A stretch of DNA of 40,082 nucleotides from the IMG/VR virus record IMGVR_UViG_3300009008_000092, positions 1-40,082 of that record, one strand, 5' to 3'. Origin of the DNA: a virus. This document shows, piece after piece, positions 8,689-17,167 of this stretch; the stretch's first letter is position 1, and every line of letters starts with the position of its first letter. The position numbers and the translations under genes were made by a program. Below the pieces are notes generated by a model. That model worked only from the letters and a program-made list of their open reading frames with translations. It was not told the origin of the DNA and ran no database searches.

Positions 8689-11427
8689 ATGAGTTTTAGA
8701 AAAAAAACAGCATTTATTTTTAACCCCGCACTCATGTCCGGATCCGACGACATTTTCCGGACACAAGTGGGTGGTGGCCTTCTTAGGCGCCAAGATCCGA
8801 CCGGCAAATTTGGAACCTACATAACCCCAGAGTCGAGGTTCCCTGCGAAGACGCCACCACCGAGGAAGGGCCGCTTCGGCCCCAAGCCAAGCGAGGTGCC
8901 AGGTATTTTATTGGATCCTAAAATATTAACATTATCGACTTTGACGCAAAAAAGTGTCGGTGAATTACACGACATGATACGCACGTCCCAGTTAGCTGTA
9001 CCGATTATTAGATATGCTAGTAGAATTATGGGCGATTCGACTATGATCGAAAACGACATGCATTGGTCCGCATTTGTTTACGGAGGCCCTTATAGGGATA
9101 CCGAATATAAAGGCTTATTTTCGGAAAGTGAATATTATGATCACTGGTTTCAGTATCACATTCCATACACCACCTTAGAGATCAAGAGGCTCCAAGAGAA
9201 TAGACCCCAACTCCCGGCGCTCGATGAAATAAATGTTTCATACGAATATAACCGCTATATGAGAAAATATGAGAAGCACGTGTCCACTTTAGAAAATGAG
9301 CGGCTGATCCCCAGTTTATATCTCTTACAATCTTTAAGCGAAGCCGATGTCGTTCTAAAAGATACGAAACTATTATACGAAGCGTATAATCGAAACGATA
9401 TTAATTTTGTTTCTATGGAAGATACGGTACGTACCGGAATATGGTCTGATTTGCTAAAAGATCAAAAAGATATCGATGATGATGAAAACATAAGTATTAA
9501 GGAGCTTCGCCGCGGCAACAAAAACAAGCGCGCTAACATGAGGCGCTATTTGGATGTTGTCGTACCGAGAGGAGAATTGTCCGACGAGACCAAGACAGCA
9601 ATTTCTACCAAATATAATAATGTAATGTTCGACGCTGACGCCATGGCAAACGTTCTCCACCCAGCCGAAGCAAACAAAAATTTATTTCCATATTATGCAA
9701 AGATTAGTTTCGAAGCCAGAGAAGCCAAGAAATTTTCAGATGCATTTAATAGAGTTGACTTTACCTCTAAATTTTTGGTAGCCCTAAAAGAAGTATTTGG
9801 TACAGCGCCGACATATTCTACTCCAGATCAAGCGGAATTTATTGTGCAAACAACAGCGAACATCAAAAAAAAGCAGAAAAGCACGGTGGGCACATTGCCC
9901 GTGCGACTGACTGATTTTGGAATTTTACTTAATCAAGCTAGGGCTTCCTACATAAACCCAATGGACGATTATTGTTTCGTAGGACGCCAAGATTCGGATG
10001 CTCGCCGAAGTGCAACTGATAAAACCGGAATATTCCGGTTTTATAATACCGATGCCTCATCCCGAGCTTTGCTTGAATATTTAGATTTTGCGGATGAGGC
10101 ACGATACCTTAATCACATTAAGGCACCATTTGAGTATCCTAAGTTTGAAGGCAAGTACAACGAAACAGTAGCCTATAGAATTGAAAAAGTTGGGGGCCCC
10201 CCAACCGGCGATGCAAATACACAAAATACTATACAAAATTTTTGGTTTATAAATTCAAGAGAATTATATGATCGAACCCCCGATGCGAAAAAAGAAAAAG
10301 ATTTTAATTTTTTTGATACCCAAGTTAAGTATGGCTCCGAGTACACTTACAACGTATACGCCTATGTCGTCGTCGCTGGTTCTAGATATAAGACATCCGA
10401 CCAAAGAGTCACCAGGGTAATAGCAACATTAGATGAAAGCGTCGATGGTAGTAAGGCAGCACTGTATTGTCTCGAATTCTATGATCCAGCCACCGGTGAG
10501 GCAAAAAATAAATTATACTATGGTCCCGGAAGTGGTGATACTGACCCGGAAAGCGAACTTATAACGAATGCTCAAATTAATAGTGAGAACAAGTACATAG
10601 CTGATTTTAATATAACAGTGCAACCTTCGATTAAACTCCTTGAGATACCATTAACGTCTAAAAAAATTAAAGTTTTAGACTCTCCGCCAAACCAAGCCCA
10701 AGCGCTTCCGTTCCAAATTGAAGATGATTCTAACAGGATTGGTTTTGATATCGAATATACTCCGTCTATTTTTGAAAGATTCCCGCTGATGGTCTCGGAG
10801 GCTGATTTTAATTATAAAGACCAATATATGCGCTCTAATGATTTGCTGCCAGGTACAAAAATTAAACAAGAATCGATATCTTACCCAAGATATCTAGAAA
10901 TCTTCAGAACAGACGTTGAGCCGACCAAATATGCTGATTTTGATGGAAAATTGCATAAAACAATAGATTTAAAGTTAAAAAATAGCCAACACACCTTAAA
11001 AGAATATGTTTTTTATGATAAAGTAGAAACTAATGTAAATTATTATTACATGTTTAGGTTTGTAAATGAACATCTTTCACCCGGCCGGCCATCAGCAGTA
11101 CACATTGCAAGTTTGCAAGATGATGGTGGTTTCAAGTATCCATTATTTGAGATTCTTGATTTCGCGAAACAGGCGGCTAAGAAAAAGTCTGAGCAAACCA
11201 TGCAATCATTTAAGAAAATTATCAGCATCGAACCGAGTTTACACCACATGGTTTTCAACGAAGACACTTTTGCCAGCAATCAGAACAGTAAGGACGTTTT
11301 AGAAAACATTAAACTTGGAATTACAAGAAGTCGCGTGTGGGATAGAAAGTTTAAATTCAGGCTAACGTCAAAGAAAACTGGTAAAAAAATTGATTTCAAC
11401 ATTACTTATGATTGGAAGAGTGAATAA
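8689..11427 (+). CDS. Large virion structural protein with fibronectin-like region
   Basis: 912 residues from ATG 8689 (MSFRKKTAFIFNP). An in-frame upstream ATG at 8629 would add 20 Ala/Arg-rich residues overlapping the previous gene's Gly codons, and looks spurious. Residues roughly 500-590 contain YGSEYTYNVYAYVVVAGSRY, typical of the F and G strands of a fibronectin type III-like beta sandwich; this suggests an Ig/FN3-like domain in the middle. No enzyme motif or membrane helix is visible. It is followed by a 37-bp gap containing a strong GGAGAGAGG site for the next gene. Probably a tail or baseplate component, by context. Confidence 0.75.
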   Translation: MSFRKKTAFIFNPALMSGSDDIFRTQVGGGLLRRQDPTGKFGTYITPESRFPAKTPPPRKGRFGPKPSEVPGILLDPKILTLSTLTQKSVGELHDMIRTSQLAVPIIRYASRIMGDSTMIENDMHWSAFVYGGPYRDTEYKGLFSESEYYDHWFQYHIPYTTLEIKRLQENRPQLPALDEINVSYEYNRYMRKYEKHVSTLENERLIPSLYLLQSLSEADVVLKDTKLLYEAYNRNDINFVSMEDTVRTGIWSDLLKDQKDIDDDENISIKELRRGNKNKRANMRRYLDVVVPRGELSDETKTAISTKYNNVMFDADAMANVLHPAEANKNLFPYYAKISFEAREAKKFSDAFNRVDFTSKFLVALKEVFGTAPTYSTPDQAEFIVQTTANIKKKQKSTVGTLPVRLTDFGILLNQARASYINPMDDYCFVGRQDSDARRSATDKTGIFRFYNTDASSRALLEYLDFADEARYLNHIKAPFEYPKFEGKYNETVAYRIEKVGGPPTGDANTQNTIQNFWFINSRELYDRTPDAKKEKDFNFFDTQVKYGSEYTYNVYAYVVVAGSRYKTSDQRVTRVIATLDESVDGSKAALYCLEFYDPATGEAKNKLYYGPGSGDTDPESELITNAQINSENKYIADFNITVQPSIKLLEIPLTSKKIKVLDSPPNQAQALPFQIEDDSNRIGFDIEYTPSIFERFPLMVSEADFNYKDQYMRSNDLLPGTKIKQESISYPRYLEIFRTDVEPTKYADFDGKLHKTIDLKLKNSQHTLKEYVFYDKVETNVNYYYMFRFVNEHLSPGRPSAVHIASLQDDGGFKYPLFEILDFAKQAAKKKSEQTMQSFKKIISIEPSLHHMVFNEDTFASNQNSKDVLENIKLGITRSRVWDRKFKFRLTSKKTGKKIDFNITYDWKSE

Positions 11428-11464
11428 ACATTTTTAAACTATTTATGAAGGAGAGAGGAAATAA

Positions 11465-12493
11465 ATGGCTTTTTTAGATAATAGCGGAGACATCATTCTT
11501 GATGCGGTTTTGACGGATGTAGGCCGAAAGAGAATGTCCGAAGGAACATTTAGAATTACACAATTCGCGCTCGGAGACGACGAAATAGACTATGGGTTAT
11601 ACAACAAAGATCACCCCTCCGGCTCGGCATACTATGACTTAGAGATTTTACAGACCCCAATTCTGGAAGCGTTTGCTACGTCTAATGCCAACATCAACTA
11701 TGGGCTTGCAAGCTTTAACGGTAATTTGAACTTACTTTATATGCCTACTGCAAAAGTCTTAGACAAATCAATAGCAACTGCCGGTATCGGCGTACTTCGC
11801 TCGACTGGCTCAATTTTTTATGTATCAGTTAACCCGGCGACAGCGACGGCATTAAAAGCCGCTTTTGCCTTAAACGGAGAAGGCGGCGGCGACTTCTTCC
11901 AGCGCGATGCCTCAAACGAAATGGCCATTCATTTTGAAACAGGAATCACGTCCGTCGACGGTAACCCGCCCCGCACTATTGACTTGTCCAACCAGGCTAA
12001 CTTTCTTGAAGCTAATAGCTTAATCGATAGCAATTTTGATGTACATATAGATAGTCGGTTCTGCACGAGCGTTAGAACGCTTGCCCCGGGCCACAGCGCA
12101 TGGAGCTTGAAGAATGGTACCGCGGAGCTTAAACTTGCCACTGCGGCCAGCCCGGTAGTTGCCTCTGGAAACGGAATGGGATTAAATAAATACAAGACAG
12201 CCATTATACCGGCCAAGATTTCTCGAATCGCCGCTGACGAGAACAATACAGCTAATTTCTTGGACTATTCTACAATTAACGGTCCGCCTGGAGTCGTAAG
12301 CATGGTGATGTTCAATCCCATTTCTGACATCAAGGCTGCATCTGCAAAATATTCGTTATATGGCAAGACTGGGCAAAATCTGTTCGGTGATGGCAACACA
12401 TATGACCACATCGATACAACAGCGTATGTAGTTGGTAAAACTACCGGAGTACAGATGCAGATTCCGATACGTTTCATTAGGAAAGTAGTGTAA
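11465..12493 (+). CDS. Virion structural protein, paralogous N-terminal domain to the 1601 gene
   Basis: 342 residues. It begins MAFLDNSGDIILDAVLTDVG and continues with GRKRMSEGTFRITQFALGDD. That segment matches the N-terminal domain of the protein at 1601 in the pattern LT..G+..L..G.F......AF.DD.I.Y. From memory, proteins with this start are common in marine myoviruses next to tail genes. The remainder is Ala/Gly/Ser-rich and beta-like. Its ribosome site (AAGGAGAGAGG) is among the strongest in the window, suggesting high expression. The gene sits directly before two paralogous beta-rich structural genes. Role in the virion inferred from context. Confidence 0.75.
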   Translation: MAFLDNSGDIILDAVLTDVGRKRMSEGTFRITQFALGDDEIDYGLYNKDHPSGSAYYDLEILQTPILEAFATSNANINYGLASFNGNLNLLYMPTAKVLDKSIATAGIGVLRSTGSIFYVSVNPATATALKAAFALNGEGGGDFFQRDASNEMAIHFETGITSVDGNPPRTIDLSNQANFLEANSLIDSNFDVHIDSRFCTSVRTLAPGHSAWSLKNGTAELKLATAASPVVASGNGMGLNKYKTAIIPAKISRIAADENNTANFLDYSTINGPPGVVSMVMFNPISDIKAASAKYSLYGKTGQNLFGDGNTYDHIDTTAYVVGKTTGVQMQIPIRFIRKVV

Positions 12494-12507
12494 AATGGAG
12501 AACTTAA

Positions 12508-13629
12508 ATGCCTAATCAATTTCAACCTTTTAACTTAAATAGGGATGTCGTGACAACGAAAACGTTGTTACATGAAGCAATCCCCCTGACCGGCACAATT
12601 TATAAATTTGGAACCGGCTCGTACATAGAAGAGAATATTAAAAACTTTAGTCATGGACAGTTTCAATCTGTTTATGATTATCCGTATTTAAGTTCATCCG
12701 CGAATCACGTCTTTGACGTCACAATGGGGTATGACGAAGCGTCCGCACACTCATCGTCTACGTCTGTACAAAATTCAAAGAAAATCAACATGTATAACAA
12801 CATGGCTCAAATTTTATTGGGATATACAGCGTCACAAGCTGACGGTATTCATAAGTTTGAGCCAGATCTTACTTTAGATACGAATAGTTCAACTCCCATG
12901 AAAGAGGTATTTTTTATCAACCTGTCTAGACTTCTCACTAAAGATCAGATCAAAAAAGGTACTTTTAGCCTTACCCTTGCAACTGGCTCGTGGACCGATG
13001 CAACCGTCGCAGGACAGGTTGCAACAATTACTGATGCTAGCGCCTCTGATAATGGCGGCACAATGTCGGTTCTAGGCGGTGATATGGCACTTTTGTACGC
13101 CGGTAACGGCGCACTTTCCACACACATTGCAACTAGCGACGGCGGAAACGTGTCTGCCGGCTGTGTGGGTAACATCTTTTATCAAGCCGGCATAGTAGTC
13201 CTTACCGCTTCTGTGTTTAGTAAGGAAGGCGGCGCAGTCAACGAAAGATTTTCAGTGCAATTCGGCGATTTAAGTCAAAACGAAAAAACAATCGAGAATG
13301 TGCTGACATCTTCTACTATATCGGCATCTTGCAACGCCTTGAGACACAGAATTTGCAATATTGCGTTCAATAACACAACAGAAATTAATTCCAACATTTA
13401 TTTCTGTCGCGTTCCATGGAACCGCTATAATTATAGCACGAACCCAACATACCTAAGCGGAGCGCAGATCCGCGTCAAGAACATCGCAAGTGACTCTCCG
13501 ATATCATATATTACAACAATTGGCATGTATAATACCGCCGGCGAACTTTTAGCTACAGCTAAACTATCAGAGCCATTGCGGAAAGATCCCACAAACGAGT
13601 TGACTTTGCGTGTGAGACTGGACTATTAA
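12508..13629 (+). CDS. Beta-rich virion structural protein, paralogue of next gene
   Basis: 373 residues, rich in Ser, Thr, Gly and Ala, with no membrane segment. The C-terminal 70 residues (NPTYLSGAQIRVKN, then SYITTIGMYNTAGELLATAK and a terminal RVRLDY) align by eye with the end of the next gene (NPTYLKHGQVKLL, YISRIAIYDQNKKLVGLATL, KIKLDI). The two genes therefore share a C-terminal domain and probably arose by duplication. The middle contains an 'AGIVVLTASVF' strand that matches 'GEGFVMLTGSW' in the paralogue. Likely a tail, baseplate or fibre-network subunit. Confidence 0.75.
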   Translation: MPNQFQPFNLNRDVVTTKTLLHEAIPLTGTIYKFGTGSYIEENIKNFSHGQFQSVYDYPYLSSSANHVFDVTMGYDEASAHSSSTSVQNSKKINMYNNMAQILLGYTASQADGIHKFEPDLTLDTNSSTPMKEVFFINLSRLLTKDQIKKGTFSLTLATGSWTDATVAGQVATITDASASDNGGTMSVLGGDMALLYAGNGALSTHIATSDGGNVSAGCVGNIFYQAGIVVLTASVFSKEGGAVNERFSVQFGDLSQNEKTIENVLTSSTISASCNALRHRICNIAFNNTTEINSNIYFCRVPWNRYNYSTNPTYLSGAQIRVKNIASDSPISYITTIGMYNTAGELLATAKLSEPLRKDPTNELTLRVRLDY

Positions 13630-13641
13630 GGGGGGGTCAAG

Positions 13642-14940
13642 ATGTCCCTCAAGAAATTTCAGGACAACGATATAATACAAAACACCATGAGGGCCTATCC
13701 TCGTGTGAAGTTTTTCATGTTCGACAGCGTTGTGTATTACAACGAGGAGCCAGCACTTTCCGGAGCTACAGCGTATTATGCCAGAAATGTTCCACCGGGA
13801 CATATCAGCCTTTATGAATACAATATTGATAGAATTTTAGACAACGGCACCGCCGCTGAGCCTGCAACTGCAAAATGTATCTATCCTTTTATTACAAAGC
13901 AATCTCAAGGTGCTGCCTTCGCCACTGTTGGCGCCCAGTCTTATACAAGCGATTTCGTTTATGGCGATGTAATGACAAGCAGTTACCCTCTGTCGGCATC
14001 CATCTCGCGGGATTATTATGCATTAGCAGGGCAGCGAGACACTATAATCAATGATGAGACTGGCGAAGTTACACAAGGCGGGCCAATATACCCAAAATAT
14101 CATGCGTTACGGAATCGCTTAAATTTTTATAGCACACTTAGCGAGCATTATGCGGTTAGTTCAAGTCTCCGAAACGATAATGAATCATATGCCATACTTG
14201 GAGATCCATGGAACAAAGATGATCAAACCATAGGGCTTATTTCGATCCCCTCTATTTTCTACGGCACACAAATTGAACCCGGTAGTGTTTCGTTAAAGTG
14301 GTATTTTACCGGATCCCTGGTTGGAGAACTGCAAGATGTTAAGCAGAATGGGGAGCTAATACAGATTGGCCCATACGGAAGCGTCGGTTCTGGTTCTGTG
14401 GCCGGCGTCGTTCTATATGGCGAGGGGTTCGTGATGTTGACAGGTTCTTGGAATCTCGGCGATGGACCACCGGCCATCGGCCTAAAGGCAGATGGGTCAA
14501 CAGACAGGCCAAAGTGGATTTATTTTGGCGCCGGGGCCTTGGACGGAGTTTCAGTTTCATCCGCCGGCACGTCATTCCTGTCAGCTTCTTTTGACATGTC
14601 CTTCCGCGGCCGCACAGATACACAAGTGATTACGATGTTCGCTCATGCGCCGAAAGGAAAAGTTAACATTTCTAACAATCCAACTTATTTGAAACACGGC
14701 CAAGTTAAACTTTTGACCACTAGCTCACAAGCCTACGAGGAAAATCCAGACCGATTGATAGCAAATGTCGTAAGTTCCAGCTATCATGCCCACGATGCTG
14801 ATTTTAAAAGACAAGTATATATTTCAAGAATTGCTATTTATGATCAAAACAAAAAACTTGTTGGACTGGCTACTTTAGCCAACCCTCTATTAAAAAACGA
14901 AGAAGATGATTATTCGTTTAAGATAAAGCTGGACATATAG
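13642..14940 (+). CDS. Beta-rich virion structural protein, paralogue of previous gene
   Basis: 432 residues. The start ATG 13642 follows AAGGGGGGG. Residues about 200-270 (IGLISIPSIFYGTQIEPGSV, SLKWYFTGSLVGELQD, GVVLYGEGFVMLTGSWN) have the alternating hydrophobic pattern of a beta domain. The last 90 residues share the NPTYL...IYD.......ATL..P...K.....K.DI pattern of the previous gene. The two differ in length mainly in the N-terminal half, so they are diverged duplicates. This is the last gene of the first structural block. The promoter of the following resolvase gene begins inside its last codons. Confidence 0.75.
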   Translation: MSLKKFQDNDIIQNTMRAYPRVKFFMFDSVVYYNEEPALSGATAYYARNVPPGHISLYEYNIDRILDNGTAAEPATAKCIYPFITKQSQGAAFATVGAQSYTSDFVYGDVMTSSYPLSASISRDYYALAGQRDTIINDETGEVTQGGPIYPKYHALRNRLNFYSTLSEHYAVSSSLRNDNESYAILGDPWNKDDQTIGLISIPSIFYGTQIEPGSVSLKWYFTGSLVGELQDVKQNGELIQIGPYGSVGSGSVAGVVLYGEGFVMLTGSWNLGDGPPAIGLKADGSTDRPKWIYFGAGALDGVSVSSAGTSFLSASFDMSFRGRTDTQVITMFAHAPKGKVNISNNPTYLKHGQVKLLTTSSQAYEENPDRLIANVVSSSYHAHDADFKRQVYISRIAIYDQNKKLVGLATLANPLLKNEEDDYSFKIKLDI

Positions 14941-14946
14941 TATAAT
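14918..14946 (+). promoter_or_regulatory. Sigma70-like promoter giving a leaderless ruvC transcript
   Basis: TTAAGA (14918-14923), a 17-bp spacer, then a perfect TATAAT (14941-14946). Only six bases (AGTAGA) separate the -10 box from the ATG at 14953, so transcription would start at or within a base or two of the start codon. The -35 half is inside the end of the preceding gene. The -35 match is 4 of 6, so the call rests mainly on the -10 box and the spacing. Confidence 0.55.
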
Positions 14947-14952
14947 AGTAGA

Positions 14953-15513
14953 ATGATTTTGGGTATTGATATATCAACCAGCATCACTGGTTTTGCAATT
15001 ATTGCCGAAGGCCAAATTGTTTATTATGATTCCATTGACTTAAGGAAACATAAAAACGTCTTCGACAAAACTATAGCAATTAAGGAAAAATTATTAGATT
15101 TGTTCGAAATGTACCAATGTCAGAATGATGATAGTTATCGCTTGGGAGAATCTGATTTTCCAATTGAGCACATCTACATCGAACAGTCTCTTCATATGTT
15201 TATGGGCGGAAAATCATCCGCTAAAACCTTATCCACATTGACGAGATTTAATGGAATTGTTTCGTGGCTTGTCTATGAGTTATTTGAAATAAGGCCAGAA
15301 TTTATTGGAGCGAGTTCGGCAAGAAAACTCGCCGGCATAAAAGTCCCAAGAGGACAAAAAGCCAAACAGGTTGTCTTACAACATTTGCTGGATACCGAGC
15401 CAGCATTTAAAATAGAATATACAAGAAATGGCAACCCAAAACCTGAATCTTATGATCGCGCAGACGCAATTATTGTTGCTTTAGCGGGATATAATTTAAA
15501 AAAAACTAATTAA
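14953..15513 (+). CDS. ruvC: RuvC-like Holliday junction resolvase
   Basis: 186 residues, close to the usual RuvC length of about 170. The RNase H-like fold signature is clear: MILGIDIST with D6, YIEQS with E77, and YDRADAIIVAL with D168 and D171, which supply the four acidic metal ligands expected of RuvC. The enzyme cuts four-way junctions; in phages this resolves recombination or branched DNA before packaging. RuvC-type resolvases occur in several phage lineages, whereas T4 itself uses the unrelated endonuclease VII (gp49). It is the first of the DNA-metabolism genes and has its own promoter-like sequence immediately upstream. The alternative is a structure-specific nuclease of the same fold with a different preference. 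Confidence 0.85.
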   Translation: MILGIDISTSITGFAIIAEGQIVYYDSIDLRKHKNVFDKTIAIKEKLLDLFEMYQCQNDDSYRLGESDFPIEHIYIEQSLHMFMGGKSSAKTLSTLTRFNGIVSWLVYELFEIRPEFIGASSARKLAGIKVPRGQKAKQVVLQHLLDTEPAFKIEYTRNGNPKPESYDRADAIIVALAGYNLKKTN

Positions 15514-15518
15514 ATGTC

Positions 15519-15546
15519 TTGACGTATTGAAAAAATGCGTTATAAT
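15519..15546 (+). promoter_or_regulatory. Sigma70-like promoter for the FKBP gene
   Basis: TTGACG (15519-15524), a 16-bp spacer, then a perfect TATAAT (15541-15546), lying in the 68-bp gap between ruvC and the FKBP gene. The expected start is near 15553. The leader would be about 30 bases and contains AGGAG at 15572-15576, five bases before ATG 15582. This is the best-placed complete host-type promoter with a normal leader in the window. Confidence 0.8.
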
Positions 15547-15581
15547 TAACTTGATAACTTTTCATCTATCTAGGAGTAAAA

Positions 15582-16157
15582 ATGAAAATAGAAGCGGGGC
15601 ACACTGTGAGTGTCCATTATACCGGTACTTTGCGAGATGGTACAGAATTTGATAATTCGAGATTGCGCAATATTCCGCTTACATTCGAAGTTGGAGTCAC
15701 TGACATGATTCCTGGCTTTGTTAATGCAATTTTAGGAATGTCTGAAGGAGAAACAAAATCGTTTACCCTTCAGCCTTCCGACGCGTACGGACACAGAGAT
15801 CCGACCGCGCAACAGGCAATCCCACGTGCTGCCTTCGGTCCAGATTTTGAGTTCGAAATCGGGGGCGCTGTACAAGGCAGCGGTCCACAAGGGCGATTCT
15901 TGGCCACGATTGAGGCCTTCGACGATCAAGAGGTCACTTTAGATCTTAATCATCCTTTGTCAGGTGAACACTTGACTTTTAATGTTGAAGTCATTTCAGT
16001 TCAGGCCGCCGAGGAAGAAGAAGACGAGATCGTTATGTCTAACTGGAACAAGTCTATGAGAAAGGCTGAGCTTTTAGAGGTTGCAAAATCTCGCGGCTTG
16101 CCTGTCAACACTCGCTCTACTAAGGCACAAATCATCGAAGCGCTATCGGCTCAGTAA
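15582..16157 (+). CDS. SlyD-type FKBP prolyl isomerase with C-terminal SAP-like domain
   Basis: 191 residues. Residues 1-65 are an FKBP core (VSVHYTGTLRDGTEFD, PLTFEVGV, MIPGFVNAILGMSEGE). Residues about 66-115 form the inserted flap domain typical of SlyD-like FKBPs, starting with AYGHRDP. The core closes with VTLDLNHPLSGEHLTFNVEV at 118-137. After a Glu-rich linker (143-149), residues 158-190 (MRKAELLEVAKSRGLPVNTR, then STKAQIIEAL) look like a SAP/HeH helix-extension-helix module, often nucleic-acid binding. SlyD-type proteins are isomerases and holdase chaperones. Here it may help fold virion or replication proteins and be anchored to DNA or RNA by the C-terminus. It sits alone between its own promoter and a terminator. 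An in-frame ATG at 16035 could start the C-terminal module separately. Confidence 0.88.
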   Translation: MKIEAGHTVSVHYTGTLRDGTEFDNSRLRNIPLTFEVGVTDMIPGFVNAILGMSEGETKSFTLQPSDAYGHRDPTAQQAIPRAAFGPDFEFEIGGAVQGSGPQGRFLATIEAFDDQEVTLDLNHPLSGEHLTFNVEVISVQAAEEEEDEIVMSNWNKSMRKAELLEVAKSRGLPVNTRSTKAQIIEALSAQ

Positions 16158-16160
16158 ATT

Positions 16161-16185
16161 ATGCTCTCTTCGGAGAGCATTTTTT
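16161..16185 (+). terminator. Rho-independent terminator after the FKBP gene
   Basis: A perfect 8-bp stem, ATGCTCTC (16161-16168) with GAGAGCAT (16173-16180), is closed by a stable TTCG tetraloop and followed by a run of T to 16185. It begins three bases after the FKBP stop codon and directly abuts the next promoter. Confidence 0.92.
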
Positions 16186-16186
16186 C

Positions 16187-16215
16187 TTGACACGCTTTGC
16201 TTTTTGTGTTATTCT
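16187..16215 (+). promoter_or_regulatory. Sigma70-like promoter for the primase operon
   Basis: A perfect TTGACA (16187-16192), an ideal 17-bp spacer, then TATTCT (16210-16215; 5 of 6). It begins one base after the T-run of the preceding terminator. The start codon at 16229 is only 13 bases after the -10 box, so the leader would be about 7 bases, largely the purine string GAGAGAG. Confidence 0.85.
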
Positions 16216-16228
16216 TATTTGAGAGAGT

Positions 16229-17167
16229 ATGAACAAGAAAGAAGCAAAGAAGGTATTGTATGAAACGTTTGGGAACTACGCAGACAAAGGCGGCGAACTA
16301 CTTTTCGCGTGCCCGGCATGTGATCACCACAAACGTAAATTCTCTATTAATTTGGCCAAAAACGCTTTTAAGTGTTGGGTTTGTGATTATCGCGGGCGCA
16401 ACATTCGTCGTGCTGTTAGACGTTATGGTTCGTATATCCAATTACAGAAATGGGACCAAATTACAGACCGGACCGATATTGAAAGATTCGCTGACTTATT
16501 TATGGAACGAGAGCTTGAGCCTTGCGAAGAAAAAGTACAACTCCCGGATGAATTTGTAAGTTTATGTATGGCTGATATGCCAGCCACAAGCACATATGCA
16601 ATAAAATATTTACAGAAGCGCGGGATTACCGAAGAAGACATCATAAGATGGAAGATTGGTTTTTGTTTTAGCGGAGAGTATCGCAATAGAATTATTATAC
16701 CGTCATTCAATCATAATGGCGATTGTAGCTACTTTATTGCGAGGTCTTACTCAGGTGACTCATATAAATATAAAAACCCGAGAGTGTCCAAGGACATCGT
16801 GTTTAATGAGCTGTTTGTTGACTGGAACTCAGACTTAACTATTGTAGAGGGGGTTTTTGATGCGATGGTCGCAGGGAACGCTGTTCCTATCTTGGGTTCA
16901 ACCTTGCGTGGAGGATCCAAATTATTGCGAGAAATTGTACGAAACGACACCCCCATCTACGTTGCCCTCGACGCCGACGCTGCTGACAAAGAGCGTAGGA
17001 TTATTGAAATGTTGTTGCGTTACGATGTGGAAGTTTACAAAATCGATGTTTCAGACTTTGAAGATGTAGGGACAATGCCGAAGGACGTGTTTGAAGAAAG
17101 AAAGAGAAATGCATCTTTTATCGATAGAGATAACTATTTATTGCTAGATTTATTGTCGGCGGTATGA
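16229..17167 (+). CDS. DNA primase with zinc-binding and TOPRIM domains
   Basis: 312 residues. The N-terminus has a zinc ribbon (CPAC at 28-31, CWVC at 49-52). The middle has the RNA-polymerase-like block around YRNRIIIPSF (151-160) and YFIARSYSG. The TOPRIM domain follows, with E207 in IVEGVFDAM and D248/D250 in ALDADA, the metal-binding acids. This is the layout of the T7 gp4 primase half and of DnaG-type primases, without a helicase domain, so it makes RNA primers and must work with a helicase encoded elsewhere. It is read from a strong promoter with a very short leader and overlaps the next gene by four bases (ATGA). Confidence 0.9.
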   Translation: MNKKEAKKVLYETFGNYADKGGELLFACPACDHHKRKFSINLAKNAFKCWVCDYRGRNIRRAVRRYGSYIQLQKWDQITDRTDIERFADLFMERELEPCEEKVQLPDEFVSLCMADMPATSTYAIKYLQKRGITEEDIIRWKIGFCFSGEYRNRIIIPSFNHNGDCSYFIARSYSGDSYKYKNPRVSKDIVFNELFVDWNSDLTIVEGVFDAMVAGNAVPILGSTLRGGSKLLREIVRNDTPIYVALDADAADKERRIIEMLLRYDVEVYKIDVSDFEDVGTMPKDVFEERKRNASFIDRDNYLLLDLLSAV

